Positions 17,201 to 28,281 of a stretch of 64,000 bases of DNA are shown in pieces. Within the stretch, counting starts at the first letter, position 1, and each line of letters begins with the position of its first letter. The translations under genes and the position numbers were made by a program. The stretch comes from Ectocarpus siliculosus (taxonomy: Eukaryota > Sar > Phaeophyceae > Ectocarpales > Ectocarpaceae). The notes under the pieces are model-generated. The model was not told the DNA's origin and ran no database searches. It was given only the letters and a program-made list of their open reading frames with translations. The DNA is taken from positions 8,569,855-8,633,854 of the forward strand of contig FN649727.1 in NCBI GenBank assembly GCA_000310025.1, read 5' to 3'.

Positions 17201-20200
17201 TACACTTCACTGCGACTTGCTTCTGCCAGAGTTTCACTTCCACCATCCTCTGCGCAATCTTACAGTACCATGTCTAGCAACCGGCATCCTTCCAGAATGA
17301 GCGAAGTCCTTGCTAACCGGTCCTGACCTTAGTGATGGCCTTTGTCACGTTGCCGGCGGCATCGAGGCGGTCGGTTGTTTCTCTGACGAACTCCGGCTGC
17401 TGGCTCATCTCCGCGATCCCGCCGGCGTTGTCCGCGATAGGACCTTCCCAGGGAGATACGAAAGCGGCACAATACGAGTAACAGCGAGGGTGTATACATG
17501 TTGGTCATCAAAGGCGCCAAGTGCTGCCTGCGCGGCCAAACGCCAAACTCTGTCCGGCAAAATCGTACTGTACGTCGTATGTACATCACGCCTCTCTTCC
17601 GCTAGCGAAACAATTTCAGTGGTGCAACTCCATGCGTGTACTCGACCAAGATAACCCTTGCATCAATACTGCGGGGTCGCTCACCGAAGTTGTTCATCGA
17701 GAGCACGTACACGGCGCTGCTGAGCATGCCCATGGTCGCAACCGCCGTCCCGAAAATCCCAGCGCTGTGCCCTTCCCCCACGCCCGAGGTCCGGCCTAGG
17801 TGGTAGGCCGCGATAACCGCCACGCTCACGGTGATGCAGGGGATGACCGTGCTCTTCATACCCACGGCCACGCCCGTGATGATGTTTGTCCCGTGTCCCG
17901 TGGTACTTGCTTCCGCGATGCTCCTCACGGGCGCGTACACGTAGTCGGTGTAGTACTGAGGGAGGGAGGGAGGGAGGGAGGTTTCGGCAGGGACGAGGCA
18001 GTGGGGCGACAGACAGTGGGCGGCATGGGGATTCAACACTTTGTGCCGGGAAGTCGTGAGGAGTGTAGGCTGGGCCCGTGAGACATGGAGACATGGAGTT
18101 ATAATAGTAACATTCGGGGCTCCGAAGAGCTACTTAGAAAAACTTGACATGTTTTGCATGGATTCGTCTCCCGATTGGTGTTTCTACGCAACGAATCTCG
18201 ATCAACGGCATGAACCCGCGTTTTTCACCCGCGCATGACAATATTCGGCGATGCAGCAGTCGGGAGCGGCTCGATATAAAAAGGTCCGCGCGCAACAGGC
18301 ATTGACACACGGACTGCCATGTTTTAGTGAGCAAGGAGCCACCCATGAAGAAAGGTAGGACTCCTTTCAACCATTGCAGACGAATTTCTTGACATTTCGG
18401 AAAGTGGAATGGCGCACGACATTCTCACAAGACTACTTGGGCACGAAATGCGACTGCTGTGTGCACCCATCTATCTATCTATCTATCTATCTAGTTATCA
18501 CACCTGCGTCGAGAGAATGAAGACGTAGGCCGTGACCATGCCCACTATCCCACACCCGAAGAAATGCAGCCACGCTGACGGAGAGTCCTCCACGTATAGA
18601 AGCCAGCGCGATATGATCGCGAAGCCAGTGAGCGCCAGCGCGAAGCTAACTCTGTTCGTTACAGGAGATAGGTCAGGCGCGGGGGGGTAGTGGCAGCCAC
18701 ATGTGAGGGGGCGACCGGATGAGCGACGTCTAATACTCGGTTGGCAGCGATGTGCGTCACAACTTGAAACAGCAGACAGCACACGAAAAGTGCATCTCTT
18801 CGTTCCGACACGATACATTCACAAGGATACCAGGATGGCAGGATATGGTAATCTACCACCTCGGGCAGCACCACAGGAGGGGCGAACGGCAATCATGCTG
18901 GCCTGCATATAAAATTCTCGCCAATGGCTAACTAGACCTTCCACCGATCGAGAGGTGCGGTGTCAGTCGACAGCACACAAGACAGGACCACCAAAATTAC
19001 TTTGCAACCGGCGGTCTCTCAACCCTTAACCCACCGGCGGTCAACAACGGCAACAACGACGTAGCCGCCAAGAACAAAATCCACAGACAAAATGGGACAG
19101 GCACCTGTAACCGCGAGTGAGCTGGTCCATCGGGTTCGTGACGGAGTGCGCGGCAGCGGTCACGAAAAGGATCCCGACAGAGCTGACGACGATGTCCAAG
19201 GCGTGGACAACTACCGGGAAGAAAATGAACGGCACCGCCGAAGGGAGGGACGCCTGCCCAGGCCCACGGAAAACCAAGAGAGAAAACAAGCACAGAGGGC
19301 CGGGGAAGCAGCGTAGGAGAAGAGGTTTCAACCAACGACAACGCCACTATTGGGAAACCCTGCTTAGTGAACACAGACCAAAACAAATACAGAGAATCTA
19401 CGAGCAACAGCGCGCAGCTAGGATACTAACCACGGAAGTAAGCGGTGCTTAAGATGAAACCACTGCGGCCTACGGTCCGAAAGGGTATCGTCCGTAGATA
19501 GCATCCCTCGTGTTGTAGGCGCACCTCTTTCGCAAGAGTAGATCCTAGGATCATGGCTCCAATCATCTCCGCCGCGACGCTCTCGAACACGTCTGCGCTG
19601 CTCCCGACGCAGTCCCCGACCATGTCGCCCACCAAGTCCGCCACCACGGCGGGATTTCGGGGGTCGTCCTCCGGGATGCCGGTCTCCACCTTTCCTCGTC
19701 GCAATATGAATGTTTTCGCACGGCACGAAGAGGGTGGCGGGAGTGATGTGTGATAATGTGCGTGCGTTGGCGGCTGTTAGTCGGGTCTCCTCTTTGCTAC
19801 GACGACAAAACGCGGACATGTATGCATAGCCTTGACTGTGGTCGAAATTCCGCCAGTGATGATGCTGGTGACATTTTCGGAGACCCGCGTGCCCAGCCGT
19901 TCGGTCGCTAAAAACAAGGAGCAAGCGTGGGTTGAGGAGGAGCAGGGATGGTGTTGCTCCGTCACTACCGAGACAACGAGTACGCCATCGGCACGGAAGG
20001 GGGCCGGCCAATAGTAACACATTGGGTACTACCGCCGTCAACCGTGCTGCTGCTGTTGCCTTCAGCTCTCACCTTGCCGACGAGGTCTGCGCCGACATCC
20101 GCAGCCTTGGTGTATATGCCGCCACCGAGCTGAAAAGCAAGCGAGTTGAGGGTCGCAAACGGTATCGTATCATAAACAACACGCAGTAGAGGAAACGACG

Positions 20201-23200
20201 GGATTGGTGTCCGACAACGTGGAACTGTCGACGACGAACCAGGCCCCTCCACCTCTGTAGCACGTCGTTTGATCGGATCGTGCTTACTGGTGCAAAGAAC
20301 ATGGTCGTAGCTTGCTGCTTGGCACCCCATCACTACACCGACCCAAACCCTGGCTCGTTGCTCTTCACCTTTCAATGTCCCTCCCGTCACCCAAAGCAGT
20401 GCCCCGCCCCTCCCCCACGCCCAGAAGCGCAACAGCTCAAACAGCCCCTATCCTCAGTAGTGCTATCCGTACAGCAAGCCCCCCCCCCACTCTGTGTGCA
20501 TGTTCTATCGGGGTTGCTCTTATTCCAGTCCCTCTTCAGAATTCCTGCCCGCCCCTGGTGGTCCTTGCACCCACCTGCATGAACAGCGCCACAAACGACG
20601 CTCCGAAGCCGTAGCCAACCATCAGCACGGGAACGTCGGTGTCGTCCAGCACGCCCCTCGCCACGTACCAAGTGTAGAGGGCCACGTACAGAAGCGTCAC
20701 CCCCGCGACGCACAGCGTGATGTCCAGGACGGCACTGAAGGCACCGCCGCGGAAGCAAATCACCAAGGCCTCGCCGTACCCTCGTCGGGCGGCGCTCGCT
20801 ACACGGATGTTGGCGTGCGCGCTAACCCACCTGTGGTGTCGTCAACAACAACAACAGCAGCAAATGCCCCAAGACAGGGTCATTTTCAAGACACACACAA
20901 TACGTGAGATACGACAAAGTCATTATTAGTAGTTCAACAACCGGAGACAGCGTGGATTCGAGCACCGTAAAAGCACACACTGGCGGGACGATTGTTTCAG
21001 AAGCGGATATTGACAAGTCCCGTCGCTCTTGATGGAACAACAAGTACTCACATGGAGATGTACCCGGCCGCTGCGGAACACAAGGCTCCGACGAGAAAAC
21101 AGGCCCCGCTGATCAGGCCCAGCGTCGTGTTTCCGATCCGACGCACCCCGGTGTTCTGCAGCTCGGAAGATCCCGTCGGTCTTAGTACGTAGCTCATCAC
21201 AATGAATGCAAGCAAGAAGACGGCGATCTTTGCAATGGCCGTGTACTGCACCTTGAGGAAGCCTTCGGCTCCCTCCTTTGGGTCACATACAACACACGTA
21301 GTCGAGATACGCACACGGAGAGAGAGAGAGAGTGAGAGACAGCTAGAGGTGAGTCCGTGTTGTACGACGATGGCGAGGGAACTGGCGAGACGTGACAGAC
21401 ACCTTATTGAACACATTCCTCCAAAAAAATGTAGTAGGCCAATACTGGGGGGAAGGAGACCCTATGGCAAAAAAGCACTTGGACATACACCGGCGCAGAA
21501 CCGACACTCAACTCCGCCAACCAACATCCCAGCACATGTATTGTAAGATATCACAGCCATATCCAATGACGATCATTGCACCACACGACCCGCCCTTGTC
21601 TTGTCATAGTCCCTGCCTCAACGTTCTGGTCCTTCCTTGACAAACCTTGATCGGGTCGGACACGGCGCGCATGGCCGGTGTCCCATCATCTTTGCTCAAC
21701 ACGCTATCCGACAGCCACCCGGTTACCAAGATGCCCGCGCTGCAGCACCCCATCACCAGAATGATGGGCTTGGTTCCAGAGGGCATGAGGAGCAAGAGAA
21801 GGAGAGTCGCCACCGCCGTTGCAGCTAGGCCCGGTGCCGTCTTGACTGGCAGCCTGTGGTAGGCCGGCGAGAATCTCGACTGGATAGAGAGGGGGGGTGG
21901 GGGTAGGGATTGCCTGTAAGCAAGGTAAGGGCGGAAAAGGGGTACAACGTCTGCTTTCCCCGAGAACAACACGAGCCGTAGTACTAGGCTCTAACGCTGT
22001 GGAGGACCTTTGTTGATCTTGGAAGGTGATTTTTAGTTTTTGGTCGCGGGCAGGACTGCTCGACGATGGGCAGAACCGCCGTTGCTACAGTAAACATGTT
22101 TGGCTCATTCCTGGGGACTGCTGTTGCGAGCTTTTTCGAGCAGCGGGAAGGCGGTGTCGACATAACGATGATAACGGCTGCTTGTGCTAACAACGTTCGC
22201 CGAGTACTTGTGCCCCACATAAACAAAGCCCTGCTTGTAGCACATATGTGGTGGTGTGTGGTGCCTATCGTGTTGTCGAGACCGACCTCGCGGACTTCAG
22301 CAGTAGAGACGAAAACAACAAAAACGGACTCACTCGCGGCGTATGCATACAACGTACATTACATGTATCTTGGTCATCTGTGTACATTGTACCCACAAAT
22401 GCTGAGCATCAGGTCGCTGATATTGTATATGCAAAACGAGGCCAACACAGCCCGACAGTTCTTATCAGTGCACTGCAGGTGAACCCGTCATCTGTGGGAG
22501 GCAGAGGGGTGTGTGAGCACACCGTGAAGCATGCATACATTGGGGGGAGAACTGAACCAAACCAGTACGTATGATACCATGGTACTCCGTACGAAATTAC
22601 CCCGCTTGGGGGAAACGTTCATCTACAGGCCAAGCCGGTCGCCCCGGTGGTCTAGTTGGTATCCTCGAAACCTTCTAGAGGTCACAGGTCAGGGGTTCGA
22701 ATCCTGGCGCAAGCGAGCTTTTCTTGCAAAGCGAGTTTTTCTCTCGCTTCCGCTACTGGCCTAGTGGATGGCGCTAGTCCGTGTGTACACAGAGGGAAGA
22801 GAGTGCTGAACTCTTCTCGCAATAAAAATCGAAGGCAAAGTACCGCAGGATGGGAGGGTAGAGAGGGGCTCTTCTGTGTGACCACGGGTTGGAGTAAACG
22901 GCACTATTTAGTGCTGTGAGCGCTGATTTGAAGTGAAGAAAAAAAAAAAAGTGCGGGGTATCTGCAGAGCACAACGCCCAGGCCGTGCGACGACCACTAC
23001 AACATGCATGCACCAAGGACATATTAATACCAGCTTGGCACCCCCGCCGCAAAGACGGCGGGTGTGCCACGGCTGTACCCACCTTCTTCGCAGCGCCGGT
23101 ACCGAATGCGGTGCCAGCAGAGGCAGCTTCCGGATCCATAATGCTCCCTCCTCCCTCCATGCTGCCGATGCGGTTCGCACCATAACCAAGCGCCAGGCTA

Positions 23201-23229
23201 GGAGAACCGACTCCCGCGGCCCGTCTCAT
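14291..23229 (-). CDS. Membrane H+-translocating inorganic pyrophosphatase, K+-independent type
   Basis: The model has 15 exons: 23229-23083, 21879-21646, 21275-21052, 20830-20575, 20129-20073, 19689-19525, 19253-19105, 18651-18504, 17955-17685, 17443-17328, 16730-16590, 16138-15977, 15359-15243, 14966-14862 and 14497-14291, giving 832 residues. The enzyme hydrolyses PPi to pump protons into acidic compartments. The catalytic signature [19 protein letters not shown] (from about 310) and its downstream acidic partner ([10 protein letters not shown]) are present. So are [40 protein letters not shown] and the closing [19 protein letters not shown]. Residues 581-589 read GNVTKAITK, giving Lys585-x-x-Thr588, the pair that marks K+-insensitive (type II) pumps; K+-dependent ones have Ala there. 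Many hydrophobic helices are visible. The exon 15359-15243 ends at a GC donor (GAG|GCAAGA). The first exon is the least certain: an in-frame ATG also exists at 23343. Confidence 0.93.
18470..18495. repeat. (TCTA)n microsatellite
   Basis: Six or so perfect ATCT repeats lie just outside the 3' border of pyrophosphatase exon 18651-18504. A length polymorphism would be intronic. Confidence 0.85.
22641..22830 (+). mobile_element. tRNA-derived SINE-like element in the first pyrophosphatase intron
   Basis: A perfect pol III A box (TGGTCTAGTTGG, 22648-22659) and B box (GGTTCGAATCC, 22694-22704) occur at tRNA spacing. The T-arm can fold (CAGGG/TCCTG). However, the 5' seven bases (GCCCCGG) do not pair with the bases after the T-arm (GCGCAAG) and the D-stem is poor, so this is not a functional tRNA. 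A tRNA-related unique tail of about 120 bp follows. The element boundary on the right is a guess, and no target-site duplication was found. Confidence 0.5.
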
Positions 23230-23667
23230 CTTGGCGTAGCGCAAGGTCAGAGAGAAGCACCGAGACGAGGAGGACTCCCCTGCTGCTGTGCCCACAGCCC
23301 ACAGCAACTCACCCGGCTGTCGGGGACCCGGCGCTCCCCTCATCCGTTAAATAGCACCCCTCTCGGCATACCTGAGACTACACTGCGGAGCCCCAAGGGA
23401 ACGATCTCGCCGCATCATGCACCTGGCACTGCTGCTGCATGCACTGCTGCTGCCACTACACTCATCCCCATCGGCTTCCTCAGTCCTCTGACTGCTGACC
23501 TGCCATACGAGCCTACGGTCGTAACACAACACAACGCTACGCGTGCGATTGCAAGAGGACAGAGTGCTACCCTCGTACGCCAATCAATACCAAACAAAGA
23601 CGATCCAGTTGGACACCAGTGTCCGAGACGATGTCAGCTTCGAAACGTAAAGACCGGTTACACGTTG

Positions 23668-25118
23668 ATGGCTTCCATATTCAAACTTGTCCAGGAGGAG
23701 GCGACTCCCGAGCAGTGGAAGCAGTGGCTTCGAGTACCTCTGGAGCATGCCGCGGCGAAAGGGAACTTGGATCTCTTCACACGGCTGATGGACGCTGGTG
23801 CTGACGGTTGCTCAGGCTGGCGGGGATGCTATGGCCGAACGCTGCTGGGCGCGGCTGCATGCGGCGACGGCGACCAGATGGTCCGGGCTTTACTCGAAGC
23901 GGGAGCGACGGATGATGTAAACCGTCCGCTTCGGGACTAAAAACAATCTGCTCTCCACGTTGCGGCCGCGCGAGGTGCTGAGGACTCATGCAGCGCGCTT
24001 ATGATCGCTGGAGCAGACCCGAACGTGCTTGACATCGGGAAGAGAAGTCCTCTCCACCTCGCTGCCGAAGCGGGGCACCACCGGGTGGTACGTGTCATTC
24101 TTCTGAAAGGGGCCGACGTAGATAAATTGACGTGCTTGTCCAAAACTCCTCTGCGCTTGGCTGCTTCAAAGGGCCACACGCTGTGCGTCTCTGAGCGTTT
24201 GCTGGGCCGTGCAGATAAGGACCGTGCTGGCAGTTTTCTGGGTACTACGCCACTTGTTCAACGCGGCAGAAAACAACCACCTCGGTGTCGTCAAGAAGCT
24301 TTGACTGCAGGTGCCGACAGTCGCCGTCCCACCCTCGGCCACTACTTTCCATTCGACATTGCTGCAAGGCGTGGTCACGCGAACATCTTGAAAGCCTTCC
24401 TTGAAACAGGAACTGAAGTGGTCGCCGCCGATGGCAACGGGTGGACAGCCCTACACGGAGCTGCATCCGGCATACCTTCCCTTGACAACCGCGGTACTAT
24501 CCGTGTTCTGTTGGAAGCTGGGGTTAATGTCAACGCAAAGGCCACCTGCCGCAGCTTGTACACGCCGCTCCATTTAACGGTCGATTATCGGGTAGCATCG
24601 GTCGGCATGGTTGGGGCCCTGTTGGAGGGAGGGGCCGACGTCAACGCACGCGCTGAACGCGACCAGACACCACTGCACGTAGCTGGCGGGCGTTCGAATG
24701 TGGCGGCTGTTGAGCTTCTGCTGCGTTGTGGGGTAGATGAAAAGCTCACGAACGACGATGGAGATACCCCCGCAGACGTGATAGGAGCAGCAGATCACGC
24801 GGGCCACATGGTCGACAATGAAGCCGACAACCAGCGCATTCTCCGAATGCTGGCACGCGCCCCAGCCGACATGGCGTCGCCGCGGCTGGCTGGTGCTGAG
24901 CCGTTACCGCCCGACCAGGGTGGAGATCGAGATCGCAAACGGGAGTTACAGTAGTATCAGCAATGGTTGCTTCTCTAAGGTGGCGAAGGTCAGCGGAGAG
25001 GATTCCAGTCGGGATGATGAGGAGACGGAAGACCAAATGGTGGTCGACTGGAGGGATTTGGTGGGCAGGCTGGTCGGACTGGGGTCTGACAGCGTGTTCC
25101 GCTTAGTGGTTGCTTCCT
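23668..25118 (+). pseudogene. Ankyrin-repeat protein pseudogene
   Basis: The likely ancestral start is ATG 23668 (MASIFKLVQEEATPEQWKQW), followed by ankyrin repeats of the DLFTRLMDAGAD and LLEAGA type. An in-frame TAA at 23938-23940 interrupts repeat 2, yet repeats resume in the same frame directly after it (KQSALHVAAARG). Around 24250-24310 one repeat is read only by slipping one base and back (FNAAENNHLGVVKKL lies in the other frame), which points to two compensating indels. At about 24872 the frame shifts again: the conserved C-terminal block (VLSRYRP, then DSSRDDEETEDQMVVDWRDL) continues in a different frame. The family's usual terminal stop is lost near 25110. Ankyrin repeats are protein-binding modules. 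This copy should not make a full-length protein unless several errors are sequencing artefacts. Confidence 0.75.
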
Positions 25119-27300
25119 GTGAGGTACGAGGGCGGGGAAGACTCTTGCCGTACCATTGATGGAATTCGATGCCAAAGAGAGGTAGAGGTAGACGGCGTAT
25201 TCTCTTGATCACTGCCGTGCACAAGGTCGCAACTTGCGAAACATGTTTTTCTCGATTGCTTCTCATAATCAATTCCGCGGTCGACATATAGGAAATTGAT
25301 CGTCGCCCGGTACGTTTTTTTTCACGTATAATGCAACCTGTGTAAGGTTTCGCACAGCGGATGGGTAAAAATTGCTGTAAGTCCATACATTAGAAACACG
25401 TCGTATGGGGGTGTGAAATGAACAAAGTTTTTGAACGTTTCTGGCCGATCATGAAAATATCTAGGGTTAAATCATTTCCCTTTCGGGGGCGAGAGCCAAC
25501 TACTGCTGTGTCCTCCTCATGATGTCGGTCATGTGCTGTGATAGACTCTTGGCGCTTGTCGCACGGCCTGCACCTATAGCTGGTCGTGCTGCAGGTAGCC
25601 ATGTCGTTCAGAACGCTAGCGGGGGCGTCAAGTCGACCGACTTCCCGCACAACGTGTTGTCCTGTGCGCACCACTAGCAGTGCAATCCACGGCTCTTGCT
25701 TGCACGCGTTCTCTACCGTTTGATGCCATTGACGATCTCTGCTACAACTGGCTAGAGCATGTAACTCCCGCTGTCACTCTTGCATAGTTAGACACATGAA
25801 GTGGCCCCACAAACAAGATGTTGTCATATGTCCTTTGACGAAGCGCCGTCTTTCTGCCTGCCCCCCCCCCCCCCCCCCGCCACGGCTTCCGTTGTTTAGG
25901 TTTCGCCGGAGCGGTGTCCTTTGTTCGAGCCAAACGGAGTCGTCTAGTTATTCGCGCCGAGTGGTGGCCACTGAAATATTTGGATGGTCAATATACCGTC
26001 TGGACAGTTGGTGTTGACGCAGGTGTGCCAGGACTGAACCCTGGACGAGAAGCTGAACCTTGGTTGTCGCTTGATAGGAGCATCGAGTTCTGCGACCCGC
26101 ATGAGCCGCGCAGAATCCGACAACTAGCACATTCTCCGAATGCTGGCACGCTCCCCAGCCGATAGGTCATGGCGTCGCCGCCGCTGGTTCGTGTTGAGCC
26201 GTTACCACCCGACCAAGGAGAAGATCGAGATCGAAAACGGGAGTTACAGTAGTATCAGCAATGGTTGCTCCTCCGAGGTGGCGACGGTCAGCGGAGAGGA
26301 TTCCAGTCGGGATGATGAGGAGACGGAAGACCAGATGGTGGTCGACTGGAGGGATTTGGTGGGCAGGCTGGTCGGACTGGGGTCTGACAGCGTGTTCCGT
26401 TTGGTGGTTGACTTTCTGTGAGGTACGAGGGCAGGGAAGACTCTTGATTACTGCCTTGCACAAGCACTAAACCTCCGGAAAGAGCTTGTTTTTCTCGACT
26501 GCTTCTCGCCATCAATTCCGCGGTCGACATATGTATAGGAAATTGATCGTGGCCCGATACGTGTTGTTCACATATGGTGCATGCCCTGTAGCGTTTCGCG
26601 CAGCGGGTGGGTAAAAGTTTTGCATATTCGATGCATTGGAAACACGTCGTACGGGGTGCGAAACGACCGAAGTTTTCTAGCGGTTTTGGGCTGAACACGA
26701 AAATATCTAGGGCTAGATCATTGGTCGGTTACCGGCGATAGCTTTTGCCATTCGGGAGCGAGAGCCAACTACTGCTGTGTCCTGCTCACGGTTTCGGTAA
26801 TGTGCTGTGATTGGCTCTTGGGGTTTGTCCAACATCCTGAACCTATAAGCTGGTCGTGCTGCAGTTAACCATGCCGTTCAGAATGCTAGCGGATGCGTCA
26901 AGTCGACCGACTTCAAGCACAAAACGTGCTGTCCTGTGCGGACCACTGGCGTACCATCCACGGCCCTCTCTACGTAATGATACCATATTGCTACTGGCGG
27001 GGGCATGTAGCTCCCTGTGGTACTGTTGCATGATATCACGGAATTAACTCACAATATGATGTTGATAAGTGTTCTCTGACCAAGCGCCGTCTTTCTGCTG
27101 TTTCCCCTCATGACTACAGCTGTCCAACGGTGTCCTTTGTTCGAGCCAAACGGAGTCGTCTGGTTCTTCGCGCCGGTTGGTGGCCACATAAGTATTTGGA
27201 TGGTGCAGATGCCGTCTGGAGAGTTGGCGGAGACGCAGGTGTGCCGGGGCTGCATCCTGGGCGAGAGCTGAACCTTAGTTGTCGCTTGAGCGTAGGGCTA
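24779..27300. repeat. Tandem segmental duplication, about 1.25 kb unit
   Basis: Unit 1 begins at TGATAGGAGCA 24779 inside the ankyrin 3' end and runs to about 26071. Unit 2 begins with the same bases at 26072 and runs to about 27300. Matching landmarks include GAATGCTGGCACGC, the DSSRDDEETEDQMVVDW block, AATTCCGCGGTCGACATA, GAGAGCCAACTACTGCTG, GCGTCAAGTCGACCGACTTC and TCCTTTGTTCGAGCCAAACG. The offset drifts from 1293 to about 1216 bp, so indels have accumulated. An 18-C homopolymer (about 25861-25878) is present only in unit 1. Confidence 0.85.
26140..26421 (+). pseudogene. Duplicated C-terminal fragment of the ankyrin-family protein
   Basis: This second copy of the conserved C-terminal block keeps one continuous frame: MLARSPAD, then WRRRRWFVLSRY, the acidic DSSRDDEETEDQMVVDWRDL stretch and a closing FRLVVDFL plus stop. 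It lacks all ankyrin repeats; upstream the sequence holds a stop (DN*HILRML in frame). Comparing it with copy 1 shows where copy 1 lost frame. It is probably non-functional alone. Confidence 0.6.
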
Positions 27301-28281
27301 TGTGCGGTTCTCTCTTTCTTTCACCCAAACTATGATTGCGCGACCGCGCGCCCGACCTCGAACATGCTGCTATTTTCCTCGATGCGTGCCATGTCCGCGA
27401 TTTTGTCGAGGTTTCCGCCCTTCTTTTTTGGTCTCCTCGATTCCGTTGCGCCTATGGATGAAGACGTTCTCTTTGTTGATTTCGCGTGGTCCGTTTGTAC
27501 AAGCAAAAACCGTGACGAGGTTGTCACTCAAGCCTGGCTGCGTTGTTTCTGCCGGCAGCATGCGAGCCGGGCAATAGTAACGACAAAACAGCGTTTGGAT
27601 GCTTTCAACACTGGCGGACCAAGCTTGTTTTGCGTATGGACGCCCCACCAATCAATCCAGCATTGGTTGTCTTTCGGCTTTCCCCACAAGTTGTTTGCCG
27701 TTTGTTCTGGGTGGTTTGGGACGTATGTCGACTCAACGGTGGGCATACGTTCACATTTGTTTGTTTCCGAAGGTAGCGTCGTATGTCTCTCGTCGTGTAG
27801 CTCAAATCTGTTGCTACTGTTGCGGGGTCTGTCGCAGGAAACGTGTAGCAACCTTACGTATGCCTCTCGTGCGGGGAGGGGGGGGAAGGGGCGTTGGACG
27901 CAGGGTACGTACGTCGCCGTGGTCCCGTGACACATATTGTGTTGGTACATTCACCGTATATCTTTCCGGGGTGATCGTCGGAACCCACTTGGTACAACTC
28001 TACAGAGTAGTACGTCTGGCGTTCAGAAAACACCACAGAAACGGAATCCAGAGAAATATAGAATCCTCCGGCACTCACGATATGACTTGTTGCTTGACGG
28101 TCACTTTTTGCAACAATACGCTTGGCCGGCTTCGGGAGTAGTGCCTTCTCTTCTCCACTAACTTTCTGAACCATGTTAGTCATTACATTCAAAACGAGCG
28201 GGGACCCCTTGCACTCAATTGGACAGCACCCACGTCGTTTATACATTCCGCCCCTCTGGCATTTCAACTTCCCCGGCCATT
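27301..28281. other. Intergenic segment, no recognised gene
   Basis: A plus-strand open frame reaches from inside duplication unit 2 to 27930 and another from 27599 to 28141. Neither has a recognisable domain, a good ATG or splice support, so neither is called. The segment ends at the stop codon of the p28 gene. Confidence 0.4.

Noticed and set aside
25742-25933. Minus-strand peptide beginning ARTKDTAPAKP, resembling a histone H3 start
   Set aside because: The frame starts from TTG, diverges after four residues, overlaps an 18-C homopolymer and is not preserved in the second duplication unit.
27130-27930. 266-residue plus-strand frame downstream of the ankyrin pseudogene
   Set aside because: It begins at a GTG inside a duplicated repeat, has no domain and no matching full-length frame in unit 1.
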